The position numbers were made by a program, and so were the translations under genes. Shown in pieces: positions 1-10,089 of a stretch of 64,000 bases of DNA; within the stretch, counting starts at the first letter, position 1, and every line of letters begins with the position of its first letter. The stretch spans positions 830,818,160 through 830,882,159 of the forward strand of contig NC_081411.1 of NCBI RefSeq assembly GCF_030272615.1. The letters run 5' to 3'. The notes under the pieces are model-generated. The model was given only the letters and a program-made list of their open reading frames with translations, did no database searches and had not been told where the DNA came from. The stretch is from Cryptomeria japonica (lineage: Eukaryota > Streptophyta > Pinopsida > Cupressales > Cupressaceae).

Positions 1-348
1 TCCTTATTGTAAATTAGTGTGACTTCCCATTGAGCAGTGAGCTCTAGGCAGTTGGCCTTCCTGCATGTGCAGGCCCCTATTGTAAGTAATATTCTCTTAT
101 TGGCCAATGAGTGAATATTGTGGGTCACAAATCCCACTGAGGTTTTTCCCACACTGGGTTTCCTCGTTAAACATCTTGTGTTATGTTGTACTTTTCATGT
201 TGATATTCTTGATTCTGTTTATTGCATTATTTCTTGCATACCGGTACACTGTTATATTATGTTCTGCATGTTTTAACTTAAGAAATTCTTATTACAGGTT
301 AGATACTGATTCAACCCCCCCCTCTCAGTATCTGTGGGACCCCTAACA
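1..348 (+). repeat. Partial Copia-type LTR (3' portion)
   Basis: This stretch matches 57961-58287 almost throughout. Both copies carry the segment around gctctaggca, the block TGTGGGTCACAAATCCCACT, a C-rich run followed by TCTCAGTATCTGTGGG, and the terminal CCTAACA. The second copy is a defined LTR starting TGTTGG after a polypurine tract, so this is the right-hand part of the same LTR cut by the window edge. No tRNA primer site follows position 348, so it is either a 3' LTR or a solo LTR. The 79-residue frame at 107-346 lies inside the LTR and is not a gene. Confidence 0.8.
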
Positions 349-1740
349 ATGGGGAGGATACCTGATACTAGATACAATGGGGATAAATGAACAGGTTAAA
401 GCAAGACTTAAGGAACAATGGGGGATATTTGTTAAAGCTTATGTTATTTTTCACAAGGGAGATCCATCCCTCAGTTGGGAATGGAAATCCATGGATAACC
501 TAAACTTACTTGAAGAAGACACTGAACCATTAGAAGGCTATTAAGTAATAGAAAACTTGCATTCCATTGTGGGAGGGATAAGCTTGTTTAGGCTAGATCC
601 AAAACATGGTCTTATAGGGTAAAAGAAGGATACAATTTTCTTCAAGAAATTTTGCTTCTGCCGAAACCAATCTTCCAATCAAGCTATGCTGCAACAAACT
701 AGGTATACCCAAAGCAGGCTCCTTTACTTGGGTATCTCTTCAAAAAAGAATACTCATTGGATATTGGTTTACCAAACTAGGGTTTGAAGGCCCTACTAGA
801 TGCCCCTTATGTGAAAAGGACAAAGAAACAATTGACCATATACTATTGAATTGTCAGTATAGCTACACATGTTGGAGTTGGTTGTGTCACAGTTTAGGAT
901 GGTATACTCCTATGCACAATAATCTTCTCAGATGGTTTAAAAGCTGGCCAACTCTAGAAAACATAGGGATTTATAATATTATATGGAGTATAGCTCCACC
1001 AATCATGATTTGGGAAATATGGAAGGAGAGAAATATAAGAATTTTTAAAGCTAAATCAATGAATGAGGACCTATTAATAAATAAGATTGAAGCATCAATA
1101 GTGGATGTCACTAATAGTAGGCTTCTCTTGCAGCAAAATAAAGAATTTATGCTGACAAGATGAGATGAAATTACTAGGAGTAAGTGGAATGGACTAAAAA
1201 TACCACCCTTTATAGGCAAAGGAGACAGAGGAAACCTTAATAAAAGGGATTAGGTAAAGTGGTCTCCCCCTAGAAGCGGATGGTGAAAATTAAATTTTGA
1301 TGGTGCTTCAAAAGGCAATCTGGGTATGGTTAGGATAGGTTGCATAATCCATAATTGTGATGGGCAAGAAGTAGCTAGCCTCAGGAGGCCTATTGGAACA
1401 AAAACGAATAACATGGTAGAAATCCTAGCATTATTCGAGGGTCTAGTTCTAGAAAAAAGTTTGCAAATTAAAAAATTAGAAGTAGAAGGAGATTCAACCA
1501 TAATTATCAATTCCTTGAGGGCAGGATCCACCCCAAATTGGAAATTGAATAGTCAATTAGGAAGAACAATTGACTTATTAAAATATTTTGAAGAATTTAT
1601 AGTTAATCGCATCTACATGGAAGGTAATAAAAAGACAAGAATTTTGGCTAACCTAGGTGTTGAAGGGCTCTTGGAAGAAAGAACTCTAACCTCTGAGGTA
1701 AGAAATTAGTGATAAGTCATACCTAATCGGAGGATTCAAT
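349..1740 (+). pseudogene. LINE 3'-end pseudogene (zf-RVT and RNase H domains)
   Basis: This is the C-terminal part of a plant L1-type LINE ORF2. From about 655 to 1162 one open frame encodes a zf-RVT region with the core CPLCEKDKETIDHILLNC followed by W-rich helices. From about 1270 to 1709 another frame encodes an RVT_3-type RNase H with FDGASKGN, an EILALFEGL helix and EVEGDS, which hold the first three acidic residues. The last conserved His and Asp are lost: the expected HxYREANxxADxLA reads RIYMEGNKKTRILA. The frame has a TGA just before the RNase H domain and a stop after the zf-RVT part. The reverse transcriptase core is absent, as in a 5'-truncated insertion, and no poly(A) tail or target duplication was found. 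It is inactive. Confidence 0.8.
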
Positions 1741-1907
1741 CTAATTCCTAGGAAGTTGAATTATTAGGATAATCAATGAGACCATTTCTTCAGACTCTCA
1801 TGTATACACAAGATAGATATATTATGTATGATCCTTTTTCAGTGAGTATTTCTAACACCATTGTTAAGTGTTCCATAGTGGTGTTTATAACCTTTTATTT
1901 TTGCATA
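1741..1907. other. Spacer, probable LINE 3' tail
   Basis: There is no gene here. A segment of about 42 bp at 1824-1865 (TATGATCCTTTTTC, then GTGAGTATTTCTAACA) recurs with two substitutions at about 17208-17249, on the other side of element G1. The likeliest explanation is that both are LINE 3' untranslated tails, but a duplication at the pre-insertion locus is also possible. Confidence 0.4.
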
Positions 1908-2251
1908 TGTAAAGAGGAAAATTGAACCCTAGTGACTCCCCACCTAGGAGAGGGAAAGGAAGTCACTAGGATGATTTTCACTTGGGAGAAACTTTACATT
2001 CAAAAGAGGGACTTGAATCCACTAGATCCAAATCCAAGGGAAACAAGGATGTGAATTCCAAGTGGATTGCAAGGGTTGGAAAGTGATTTGCCCTCTTTTG
2101 TAAATAGATATGTTGACTTGTTGACTATGTAGAAAAGGGAGATAAAATGAATGAAATGAGGAGCTACTAGTTCGGTATCGCGTTGTAATTTTAGATCTGA
2201 GATATTAAGATTAATACGGATCTACTCTGCAAATTTGGGGAAAAGTTGTCA

Positions 2252-2278
2252 GGACCGTGTTGAAAGTGCACACGGTCC
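2252..2278. other. Conserved dyad / stem-loop in G1 LTR
   Basis: GGACCGTGT and ACACGGTCC form a perfect 9-bp inverted repeat around a 9-nt loop. The equivalent site in the 5' LTR (about 16101-16128) has decayed by C-to-T type changes. A counterpart in the unrelated-length solo LTR at 9691-9724 keeps pairing despite a changed base pair. Confidence 0.6.
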
Positions 2279-2904
2279 TCCGAAAAATCCACGCACTAAA
2301 AAGGGTTTTTCCATCTCTGTAAATGGGGCCCAATCCTGTAATTACAACTATGCACCTCCAATATACACACATAAAAGAGGGGAATAAGGGTTGTGGATAG
2401 GGGTTTGCCTCAGTCAACCCTCGGTTTAGGAATCAAACTTGAAAGAAAGTAATTGCAAATACTTAAATGTAAATGTAGGAAATGTATACCTTGTAGATCT
2501 GCAATTGATGATGATGATTGCTTTGCTTCTTGAATGTAATCACAAATGTTGTATGAAATGGAATGTAACATGATAAAACCCTAACACACACATGCTTGCA
2601 AATGAATGTTGTAATGTTGCTCCAATGGATGAATGAAGAAGACACATGCAAAAGAGAACTTGGTGGATGCTTGAAGACTTGAATGCTTGATGAAGACCTT
2701 TCACTTGAATTTTGCTTATTATCCGTATCTTTCCTATGTATCACATCTATCATCTATCAAATGAGGGAATTGAATCTTCTTTTATACATGCCCAAGAGAA
2801 TTATTTTTCATCCATCAAAGGCTAACAAAGAGAGGTTGAAATCCTCGAAGAGAAAATTAAGCAAAAGAGGTCGGATAGACCCATCTTAGGGCCTCCTTGA
2901 GAGG

Positions 2905-2996
2905 CAGGACAGGGGTGCCACGCCCTTGTCCTAGGAGGGACCGGGGTTCCACGCCCCTGTCCTAGGAGGGATAGGGGCTCCATGCCCCTATACTTC
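2905..2996. repeat. GC-rich 30-32 bp tandem repeat in LTR
   Basis: There are about three degenerate units of the type GGACCGGGGTTCCACGCCCC followed by TGTCCTAGGA. Each unit is itself nearly palindromic (GGACAGGGG against CCCCTGTCC). The 5' LTR keeps little more than one unit near 16745-16785, which accounts for much of the LTR length difference. A four-unit relative lies at 8828-8953. Confidence 0.7.
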
Positions 2997-3160
2997 CCTA
3001 TCTTGGGGCCTGGACAGGGTCATGAGGCAACATAAGGGCTGAAACAAGGGGAGACTCAGGATGAAAGCACAAAGAGGGGTCTTAGTTTAGAGAGAGATGC
3101 AGTCTCTTAGGTGAGGACCTAAAATGTGGTCAAAATTACGGGGGTCGCAATTTTAGGACA

Positions 3161-3184
3161 CTAAATTTAGCCCCTACTTTAGAG
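3161..3184 (-). other. G1 polypurine-tract region
   Basis: On the minus strand this reads as a purine-rich AAAGTAGGGG then CTAAATTTAG immediately before the 3' LTR. Nearly the same string precedes the Y 3' LTR (45431-45449), supporting its use as the plus-strand primer site. Confidence 0.65.
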
Positions 3185-3873
3185 AGAAGATGGCTTACAC
3201 AAATACTGCCGATAAAGTAAAAGAAAGAGAGATGGAGATGAGAGATATGGACAAATACCACAAGGAATATAAGACATCACTAATCTTGAGGAACAAAGCC
3301 CTCAATCTTAGGGTCTTAACTCACTCAAACATATGCAAGATCATACAAGACCAAAAGAACAAGACTGACCAAAACAAGACAAAGCACAAAAGACACAACA
3401 AAGACAAAACACAAGACCACACATCAACTAGCTAAAGAGACCTCGATATAACTGTCTCAAATAAGTAATTGAAACACAAACACCAATGCCATCACAGAAA
3501 CACCAATAATCACAAAAAAGAGAGAAGTTGTCATCATCCATGAACCATCAAAAGTAAAACTACGGGTTCATGAGAGGAAGGAGAGGGAGGACATGAATAC
3601 ACACTTTGGTGATGAATGAGAAGAAAGGCAAACAAGAGGAAACCATGGAAATCTCGCCCCTAGAATTAGGTGATCCATGGAGAAAAGGGATATGGAAAAC
3701 TAGCCCCTAGAGTCTATCTAGGTGATCCATGTAAGGGAGGAAGGTGAGAACATCGTTAGTTCCACTCAACCTCATGTGTGTGTGTGCAAGTGAGGTTTGA
3801 AGCACCTCATAGGAGTCTATGCCCGAGTATGCTACAACCTATATAAGATGTATAGTATAAATGTCAAGAAAGG

Positions 3874-4206
3874 TGTGACATCTCGCTCTAAGAGACCATG
3901 CTCTAGTTTTGAGAATAATCACCCTATATAAAAGAAAAATTGGTGACATCTAACTCTAAGAGGTTGTGCGCTGGTTCTGAGAATGACCCATTGTACAAAA
4001 GAAAAGTGGCAACATCTCTCTCTAAGAGGTTGCCCTCTGGTTCTGAGAATGACCCACTGTACAAAATAAAAAGTGGTGACATCTCGATCTAAGAGGCTAC
4101 CCTTTGGTTTCGAGAATGACCCACTGTATAAGGGAAAAGTGGTGACATCTCACTCTAAGAGGCTATACTCTGGTTTCGAGAATGTCCCGTTGTACAAGAG
4201 AAACAA
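3874..4206. repeat. Minisatellite, five units of 66-68 bp
   Basis: Units start near 3875, 3943, 4009, 4076 and 4142. The consensus begins GTGACATCTCNCTCTAAGAG, continues with a T/G-rich stretch and GAGAATGACCCACTGTA, and ends with AAAAGTG. Units differ by a few substitutions and single-base indels. The repeat lies between the gag-like frame and the 3' LTR of G1. Confidence 0.85.
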
Positions 4207-4256
4207 AGCACGAGAGAAACATAAGGGAAAAGGAGCAGTGCTGGTGCCCCCCCCCC

Positions 4257-4294
4257 CTTAAGATGTCAACATTGTTCAATGTTGATATCTTAAG
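4257..4294. other. Hairpin with 17-bp stem
   Basis: CTTAAGATGTCAACATT is followed after four bases by AATGTTGATATCTTAAG, which is an inverted repeat with a single mismatch. It follows a run of ten Cs directly after the minisatellite. It could be a terminator-like RNA fold or a remnant of a small foldback insertion; nothing in the sequence decides. Confidence 0.6.
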
Positions 4295-4973
4295 GAAAGT
4301 AGAACAAGGATACCTAGCTTCAATGCAAAGAAGATATACATTATGCAACAATGTTATAAATCGAAGAAGGAGAGGGAATACTTGTCAAGCAAGGGTAAGA
4401 TAGTTGAAAAGAGATATCTTGTTGTAAGTGTAGAGGAGATCCTTGGAGGATAAGATATCTTTGTTCAAAAGACATCTACCCCCAAGAGGAGTTGTCTTAG
4501 ACAAATATAACATCTTCTAGAATGAAGCATAGAAGAGAACAAGAATGCAATCCTTCCTCCTATTGCTAGGTGAAAGGTATTCCTGATAAAGGATGAATAA
4601 ATTTTATCCCAATGTGGATGGGTGAATCCTCTCAAGGAAGGGTCATGTACTTTACAGGAGACCATTCCATGCTAGGGGCATATCATATTTGTAAATAATC
4701 AAAACCATGGAAGAGGTAAGTTTTCCAATAGAATTAATAGAAGAAGAAGTGTATTACTCATTAAAGATGCTCCTCATCAATCAAAGAGAAAAACCAAAGA
4801 ACAATTATATGCTCGCATAACTTTATGCAAGAAAGGAGATCTAATAATGAATAATGCATGAAGATAAATTAATGGAAAAAAGAAGAAGTGAGCCTCATGT
4901 TGCTACCCCAAATTATTTAAAATTGAGACAATACCACCACAAATAATAGAGAGCCCCCAGTTGAGTTGGCTAG

Positions 4974-5982
4974 TTATGTCATAAGGTGAAGAGCAACATG
5001 AGAAGAAAAGATGTGCCAAGGCACTATGCGCATGCCAAGGAAGACAACTAGATCTATTGTAAGAGAAACTTGTGCATGATCATATTGATTTTGAACAAAT
5101 TTCTTAAATGCATGACATTTCCCAAGATAATGTGAATATGAATCATGAAAAATACAATATTCCTCGCCTTTCAGTTGCTTAAGATTCTTGTTTGGATTTT
5201 TAGGAGGAAAGGAAATATTTTTATCATATTTCAATCTCCAATAGATTCTTCTAGCTATTCTATCAGGATGATAAATGTGTTTTAAGTCATTTTCTTGACA
5301 TGGAAGAGGAGAATTATTAGAAGAAGACAGTTTATCATCCACAATTCTAATTTTGCCACTGTTGATGCCATCTTGAATAGATTTTTGAAAATCAGTCCAA
5401 TCATCAACATTGTGATCATGGGTTTGATGAAATGGGCAAAAGGGACATTTTGAAGAAGAAGAAGCATTCTTGCGGGCTCTTTTGATTTGTTGCTTTTGAA
5501 GATAGTTAAAATTTTCAATCCTAAGGAGTTCATCCTTAGAGAGAGGAGTTTCTCTTCCTAGGCCTTCTGTAGTAGCTTGTGTAAGAGGGTTTATAGGGAC
5601 ACAAATTCCTTGTTCAATTTTCCCAATTCCTTGTCCTCTAAAACCTTGTTTTGTTATTATATTAAAGAGACAACTATAAGAATGTTGCAAATGGGAAGTT
5701 GGGGGAATAAGATCATGAATTTCTTTGAAACCTAATGTGTAAGTTGGAATGAGAGGTTTTGTAAATGAAGAAAGAATATCATGGGAAAGGATAACCTTCT
5801 TTCCTTTGTCAGGCTTATCCTTTTGGGGAGATTTAGGATGAACATCTTCATTATCTAAAGGTTCATCTTTACTCATTTCTATGTGAGGGGAAAGATCATG
5901 AATAAAATGTATAACATCATGCTCTCTACATATAGTTTGATGTTAAAGACAAGTCCTAGAAGAATAAGGAGGGTATAAATAT
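4974..5982 (-). pseudogene. G1 gag-like polyprotein, G-patch and Cys/His part
   Basis: The longest open part (5876 down to 4974, 300 codons) contains a G-patch-like motif GFRGQGIGKIEQGI at about residues 97-110. Two Cys/His segments resemble the zinc-binding parts of Tat-type Gypsy gag proteins: CPFCPFHQTHDH near residue 143 and EEYCIFHDSYSHYLGKCHAF near residue 238. The reading frame does not begin at Met 5876. It stays open upstream apart from one TAA, continues through the C1 target site at 5982, and resumes at 13755 on the far side of C1. I infer a structural gag product followed by nucleic-acid-binding motifs. It ends near the 3' part of the element with no protease or reverse transcriptase behind it. 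The exact family is unproven. Confidence 0.55.
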
Positions 5983-5987
5983 GTAAG

Positions 5988-6351
5988 TGTGAGAGTTGAT
6001 AAATACAACACCACAGGAGCCCAAATGATCTCTGCAAGCTGAATAAACCTGTTACAAGGAGAAGCAAGGAAGCAACAGAGAAAAACATAAACACAGGAAA
6101 TGCTCAATAATATGAGAGCTCTGTATTCACAAAAATGTGTAATGGCATAATGATACAAAAGAAAAGAATTCAACCTCTAATAGGTCAAAAAACCCTAAAA
6201 GGGAAAACCCCAGGCTTGCACATAATAATTAATAAAAGAATTAATTATTATGCACCTAATGTTAGCTTAAGTGTAAAAGAGATAAAGGGGAACTTAATTA
6301 ATTAAACAAATATCATTTAATTAATCAAGTAAAGACCCAATTACTCTAACA
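5988..6351 (-). repeat. C1 3' LTR
   Basis: It is 364 bp, ends ACTCTAACA on the plus strand and is directly followed by CCCCCACTT, the complement of the polypurine tract. It pairs with 13391-13754. The small minus-strand frame at 5943-6173 crosses the LTR edge by chance. Confidence 0.93.
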
Positions 6352-6360
6352 CCCCCACTT
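6352..6360 (-). other. C1 polypurine tract
   Basis: AAGTGGGGG on the minus strand abuts the TGTTAGAG start of the 3' LTR. Confidence 0.8.
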
Positions 6361-6564
6361 AAGATAGACTTAGGGAGAAGCTAAAACCTAGGAACAACTA
6401 CTAAAAGCAGGAAAGATGGGTCCCGACAACAAGGCCTGATCAGGTACCCAAATACAAGGAAATCTCTATGAAACAGAGAAAAAGGAGAAAATCGAGTGGG
6501 AAAAAACTCCTCTCCAAAAAGAGATAAAAGAACATGCTGAAAGAAATATGAAGGAAGGAAAGCC

Positions 6565-8394
6565 TCATAAAGATCCCCCAAGGACAACTTCCTTCACCCC
6601 AAGCATAGAGTGTAACTGAAGATAGTGCAGCGATGCAAAAGGTTTCGTGAAGATGTCTGCAACTTGCTTGGCAGTGGGAATGTACTCCAAAATGAGAGAA
6701 CCATCCTGAATCAACTAGCAAATGAAGTGCATGTGAAGCTCAATGTGCTTCATCCACTGATGCTCCACCGGGTTGTGAGAAATGTGAATAGCACTCTGAT
6801 TGTCACACCAAAGAATAGTAGGACTATCAGGAGGAAAACCAAACTTAGTCATCAACTGTCGAAGCCATAAGATATCCTGACTTGTGAGCACACCAACTCA
6901 GTACTCAACCTCTGTAGATGATAATGCATGAGCAATCTACTTCTTGCAAGACCATATGATAGGACCAGAGCCAAGACAAAAAACAAAGCCAGAAGTAGAC
7001 TTCTGATCATTGACATCACTAGCCCAATCTGAGTCAGTGTAGCCAACAATGTGAGGTTCCCCTGATGTGTAGTGAATGCCATGAGAAATAGAGCCCCAAA
7101 TGTACCACAAAATATGTTTGGCAGCTTGCCAATGGCTCTCATGAGGATCATGGGATAATCGAGAGACAAGGACAACCACAAAGGAAAGGTCAGGACGAGT
7201 GTGTGTTAGGTACAACAAACTGCCAACCAACTTCTTGTAAAGGGTAGAATAAACTGAAGGAGTGGGGCAAGTAGTAATCAAAACAACCCTTGACTGAAAA
7301 GGAGTGGGGGCAGACTTGCAATCAAGCATGCCAAAGCACTGAAGCATGTCAAGAGCATACTTTTGTTGGTAAATGGAGATCCCATCAGAAGACTAAATCA
7401 CCTGAAGACCAAGAAAATAGTGCAGAAGACCGAGATCTGTCATCTCAAACTGGTTCATTAAAGCTCGTTGAACATGTTGAATCATAGAGGATGAGCTACC
7501 TGTGACGAGGAGATCATCAACATATAGCACAAGAATCAAGATCTCACCCTCAAGATGTTGAATGTACAGTGTGTGATCAAAATGACAATGTGTGAAACTA
7601 GTGGAGAGCAAGAAAGAGTCCATCTTCTCATACCAAGGCCGAGGGGCCTGTTTGAGACCATACAATGAATGCCGAAGTCTGCAAACCAAAGAACTATCCT
7701 GGATAAATCTCTGAGGCTACTCCATATAGATTTCCTCCTGTAAGTCTCCATGCAAGAAAGCACTCTTCACATCCATCTGAAAAATGGGACATCCCCTAGA
7801 AGCTGCAAGGGATAGTACAAAGTGAATAGAGTTCATCTTGGTGACAGGGACAAATGTCTCAGAGTAATCAATACCCTCAACCTGCGAGAAACCCTTCTCA
7901 ACAAGATGGGATTTGTACTTATCAATCGAACCATCAACAACATACTTGGTGCGATACAACCATCGACACTGAACCATCTTTCTGCTCTTAGGAAGAGGAC
8001 AAAGATCCCAAGTATTATTCCTCATCAAAGAAGAATACTCCTCCTCTATAGCACAATCCCACTCAAGGTGTCTTGTTGCCTCTGAAAACTTCTAAGGATA
8101 ATCTGAAATGGCATGACTCAAAAGACTAGAACCCACAGTATGAGAATGGGTGCGACAAGTATCTGAAGGATCACCGACCATAGATCTTACCGCCTCAATA
8201 GTAAAGCGAGCCCACTTGGGCATCTGAGGTGGAAATGGTGGATCATCGGTAGCATCATCAGAATCATCCTCAAAATGATCCTAAAGAGATGAATTGGGAG
8301 GAGCAGGTAGAGGGGTAGACATTGTAGATAGGGTATCCACTGTGGGAAGACACTCATCAAACTGAACATCCCGTCGAAACATGACCTCTCTAGA
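6565..8394 (-). pseudogene. C1 pol: reverse transcriptase and RNase H
   Basis: This is the RVT_2 and RNase H part of the Copia polyprotein. In order on the minus strand one sees the post-integrase linker (VMFRRDVQFDE), the RT start (NNTWDLCPLPKSRKMVQCRW), FQMDVKSAFLHGDL, LYGLKQAPRPWYEK, the catalytic LYVDDLLVTG at about 7512-7528, and RNase H with VGYTDSDWASD near 7021-7043 and WCDNQSAI near 6800. The frame reaches a natural-looking end at 6565 after GVKEVVLGGSL. In-frame stops interrupt it, for example CAG to TAG after EEIYME near 7717, after LGLQVI near 7395, and after SCKK near 6935. The catalytic residues themselves are preserved. The 5' side is broken by the solo LTR. Confidence 0.9.
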
Positions 8395-8827
8395 TGTGTA
8401 GGGGAAAAAGCGAGACTAGGATAACATGTCCTAATCCTACCTTTTGACACACATTGTGGAATACAAAAGAGCCTAGAGGTATCACACAATTGGCTACTTC
8501 TTTTTGTGGAAGAGAGAGCCACGGGCTACCTATTAGGATTTCTATTCCTTTGTTGTAATTGAAAGATAAAATGATACAAGTTCAATTCCTAATCCCAAAG
8601 TGCAAGTATAAACTAATAACAAGATTGCAGAATTAAGATTAAGCAATGGAAAGCTGTAAACACAAGGACAAGACAAGAATGCAAATGCGTACCCAGAGTT
8701 AAAATCTGAATGAAAATGTTCGGGACGGGGGCGCGGGCACCACTGTCCTGATGCTGCCCCTGAAACTGCTCCTGAAACTGTTGTTCTGCAACCTGAAAAG
8801 CTGTCTGAAACTTGCTGTCTGACAGAA

Positions 8828-8953
8828 GGACCAGGGCGCCCAGCGCCCCTGTCCCAGGGACCAGGGCACCCAACGCCCCTGTCCTGGTAGGACCAGGGCG
8901 CCCCAAGCCCCTGTCCTGGTAGGACCAGGGCGCCCCACGCCCCTGTCCTAGTC
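8828..8953. repeat. GC-rich minisatellite, four units of 30-32 bp
   Basis: The units have the form GGACCAGGGCGCCCCACGCC then CCTGTCCTGGTA. Each unit is close to palindromic, GGACCAGGG against CCTGTCC(T)GG. The same kind of unit occurs in the G1 LTR at 2905-2996. Confidence 0.85.
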
Positions 8954-9690
8954 TTTTGCTCTGAAATTTGGTGTGTTGTTCCGTCTCAGTCTACTTCCGT
9001 CGGATCTGCAACTTGCGGTGTCGTTCGAATCCCGAAACCTACACTTATATCTGAAAAGGTATGGTGGGCGGCTATATAGGGTTTTGCCTTAGTCAAACCC
9101 CCGCTTTGGTGGTTTCCACCTCCACGAATAGCCAAGTTGTATTGTAAAAGTAGTGTGTGCAGACCTTGTGTGTGTGCAAGATCCTAAAATGCAAGTAAGC
9201 AAACTAGAGCAACCTAGAAAGTAAACCCTAATTGCTTGTACATGATAATGTAAATGCTCTAAATCAAGATGTAAAGAGATTTAAAGCATGAATACAAGTG
9301 ATATAATGAGGCTTATGCAAAGACATGAAAACAACATGAAATCATACCCAACCCCAAGGGAGGGGTACAAGCCAATCTTCAGTCGGTGATCCCCTATTAC
9401 TCTTCAATGTCTTCAAAGCCCTAAATGGATGAATGAAATTGATGAATGCTTGATGGATGGATGTTGAATTTTGTTGAAGTCTTCAAAGATCTGCTCTTTC
9501 GCTGCATAGAAGGTCCCTGGAAACCAAAATTCGTATCCTTTCAAATGAAGAAAGAGAGCTCTTATATATGAAACCCTAGGTCTTAATTTCAACTTTTGGC
9601 CGACCTAGAGATTGAATCTCCCGCCAATTTCTTGGGGTTAAGCTTTATTTTATGATTGGGTTGTGCTCCTAAAATTTCAGGAAAAATGTC

Positions 9691-9724
9691 CGGGACCATG
9701 TGCACGCCGGGTGCCATGGTCCCG
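9691..9724. other. Extended dyad / stem-loop in solo LTR
   Basis: CGGGACCATG pairs perfectly with CATGGTCCCG, and inside it GCAC pairs with GTGC, giving a 14-pair interrupted stem. It matches the position and type of the G1 LTR dyad at 2252-2278, with GTG/CAC replaced by ATG/CAT. Confidence 0.65.
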
Positions 9725-10089
9725 ACAACTTTTCACCAAATTTTCAGGGCCGTCGGATATGATGATTTTAGAGCGAATCCCGAAGTTACAGCTGATTTCG
9801 AGATGTTTTGACCCCTGAAATCAAGCCCCCAAGTTCAAAATAGGACCTAATTAGGGTTTTTGATTAAATGATGTATTGGAGGAATAAAATGAAAGGGGCA
9901 CACTTTAATGAAAAGGGCCCAACTTTATGATATGGGAGATGATAAAATAGAACCTTAGACCTAATTAATTTAATTAATTAAGTGCTAAAGGGGAAATGCA
10001 ATGTAAAATGCAAAATGCGCCAAGGCGGGTGCTAAACTAGGTGTGAAATTGTACCACCCTAGCAAGTGCGTACAATTTACGACGCTACA

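Larger units (their letters stand above)
1908..3160 (-). repeat. G1 3' LTR
   Basis: It is 1253 bp and runs on the plus strand from TGTAAAG to TTTTAGGACA. Its partner is 14869-16944 after removing an 889-bp insertion. It contains a perfect dyad at 2252-2278 and a GC-rich tandem repeat at 2905-2996 that is contracted in the partner LTR. Small frames inside it (2211-2417, 2463-2753, 2683-2889) are incidental. Confidence 0.8.
3185..4973 (-). other. G1 3' internal non-coding region
   Basis: No convincing gene is present. The plus-strand frame 3190-3435 is a Lys/Asp/Gln-rich low-complexity reading of A-rich DNA. The notable contents are a five-unit minisatellite at 3874-4206 and a 17-bp hairpin at 4257-4294, both listed separately. 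Confidence 0.5.
8395..10089 (-). mobile_element. 1.7 kb solo LTR of a Gypsy-type family, inside C1 pol
   Basis: It runs on the plus strand from TGTGTAGGGG to GACGCTACA and is flanked by a perfect 5-bp duplication CTAGA (8390-8394 and 10090-10094). No internal region is present, so it is a solo LTR of 1695 bp. The minus-strand start TGTAGCGTCGTAAATTG resembles the start of the Y LTR (TGTAGCATCATAAATTG), which sets the orientation. It carries a four-unit GC-rich minisatellite and an extended dyad. Frames at 8613-8906 and 8699-8938 read through the minisatellite and are not genes. It is the youngest event in this nest, since it interrupts C1. Confidence 0.92.

Noticed and set aside
3190-3435. 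81-residue Lys/Gln/Asp-rich protein
   Set aside because: It is antisense to G1, low in complexity, and lies in A-rich non-coding sequence.
3874-4206. CRISPR-like array
   Set aside because: The 66-68 bp units are contiguous with no unique spacers, in a plant retrotransposon.
8613-8938. Gly/Pro repeat frames
   Set aside because: They cross the LTR minisatellite at 8828-8953 and end within the solo LTR.
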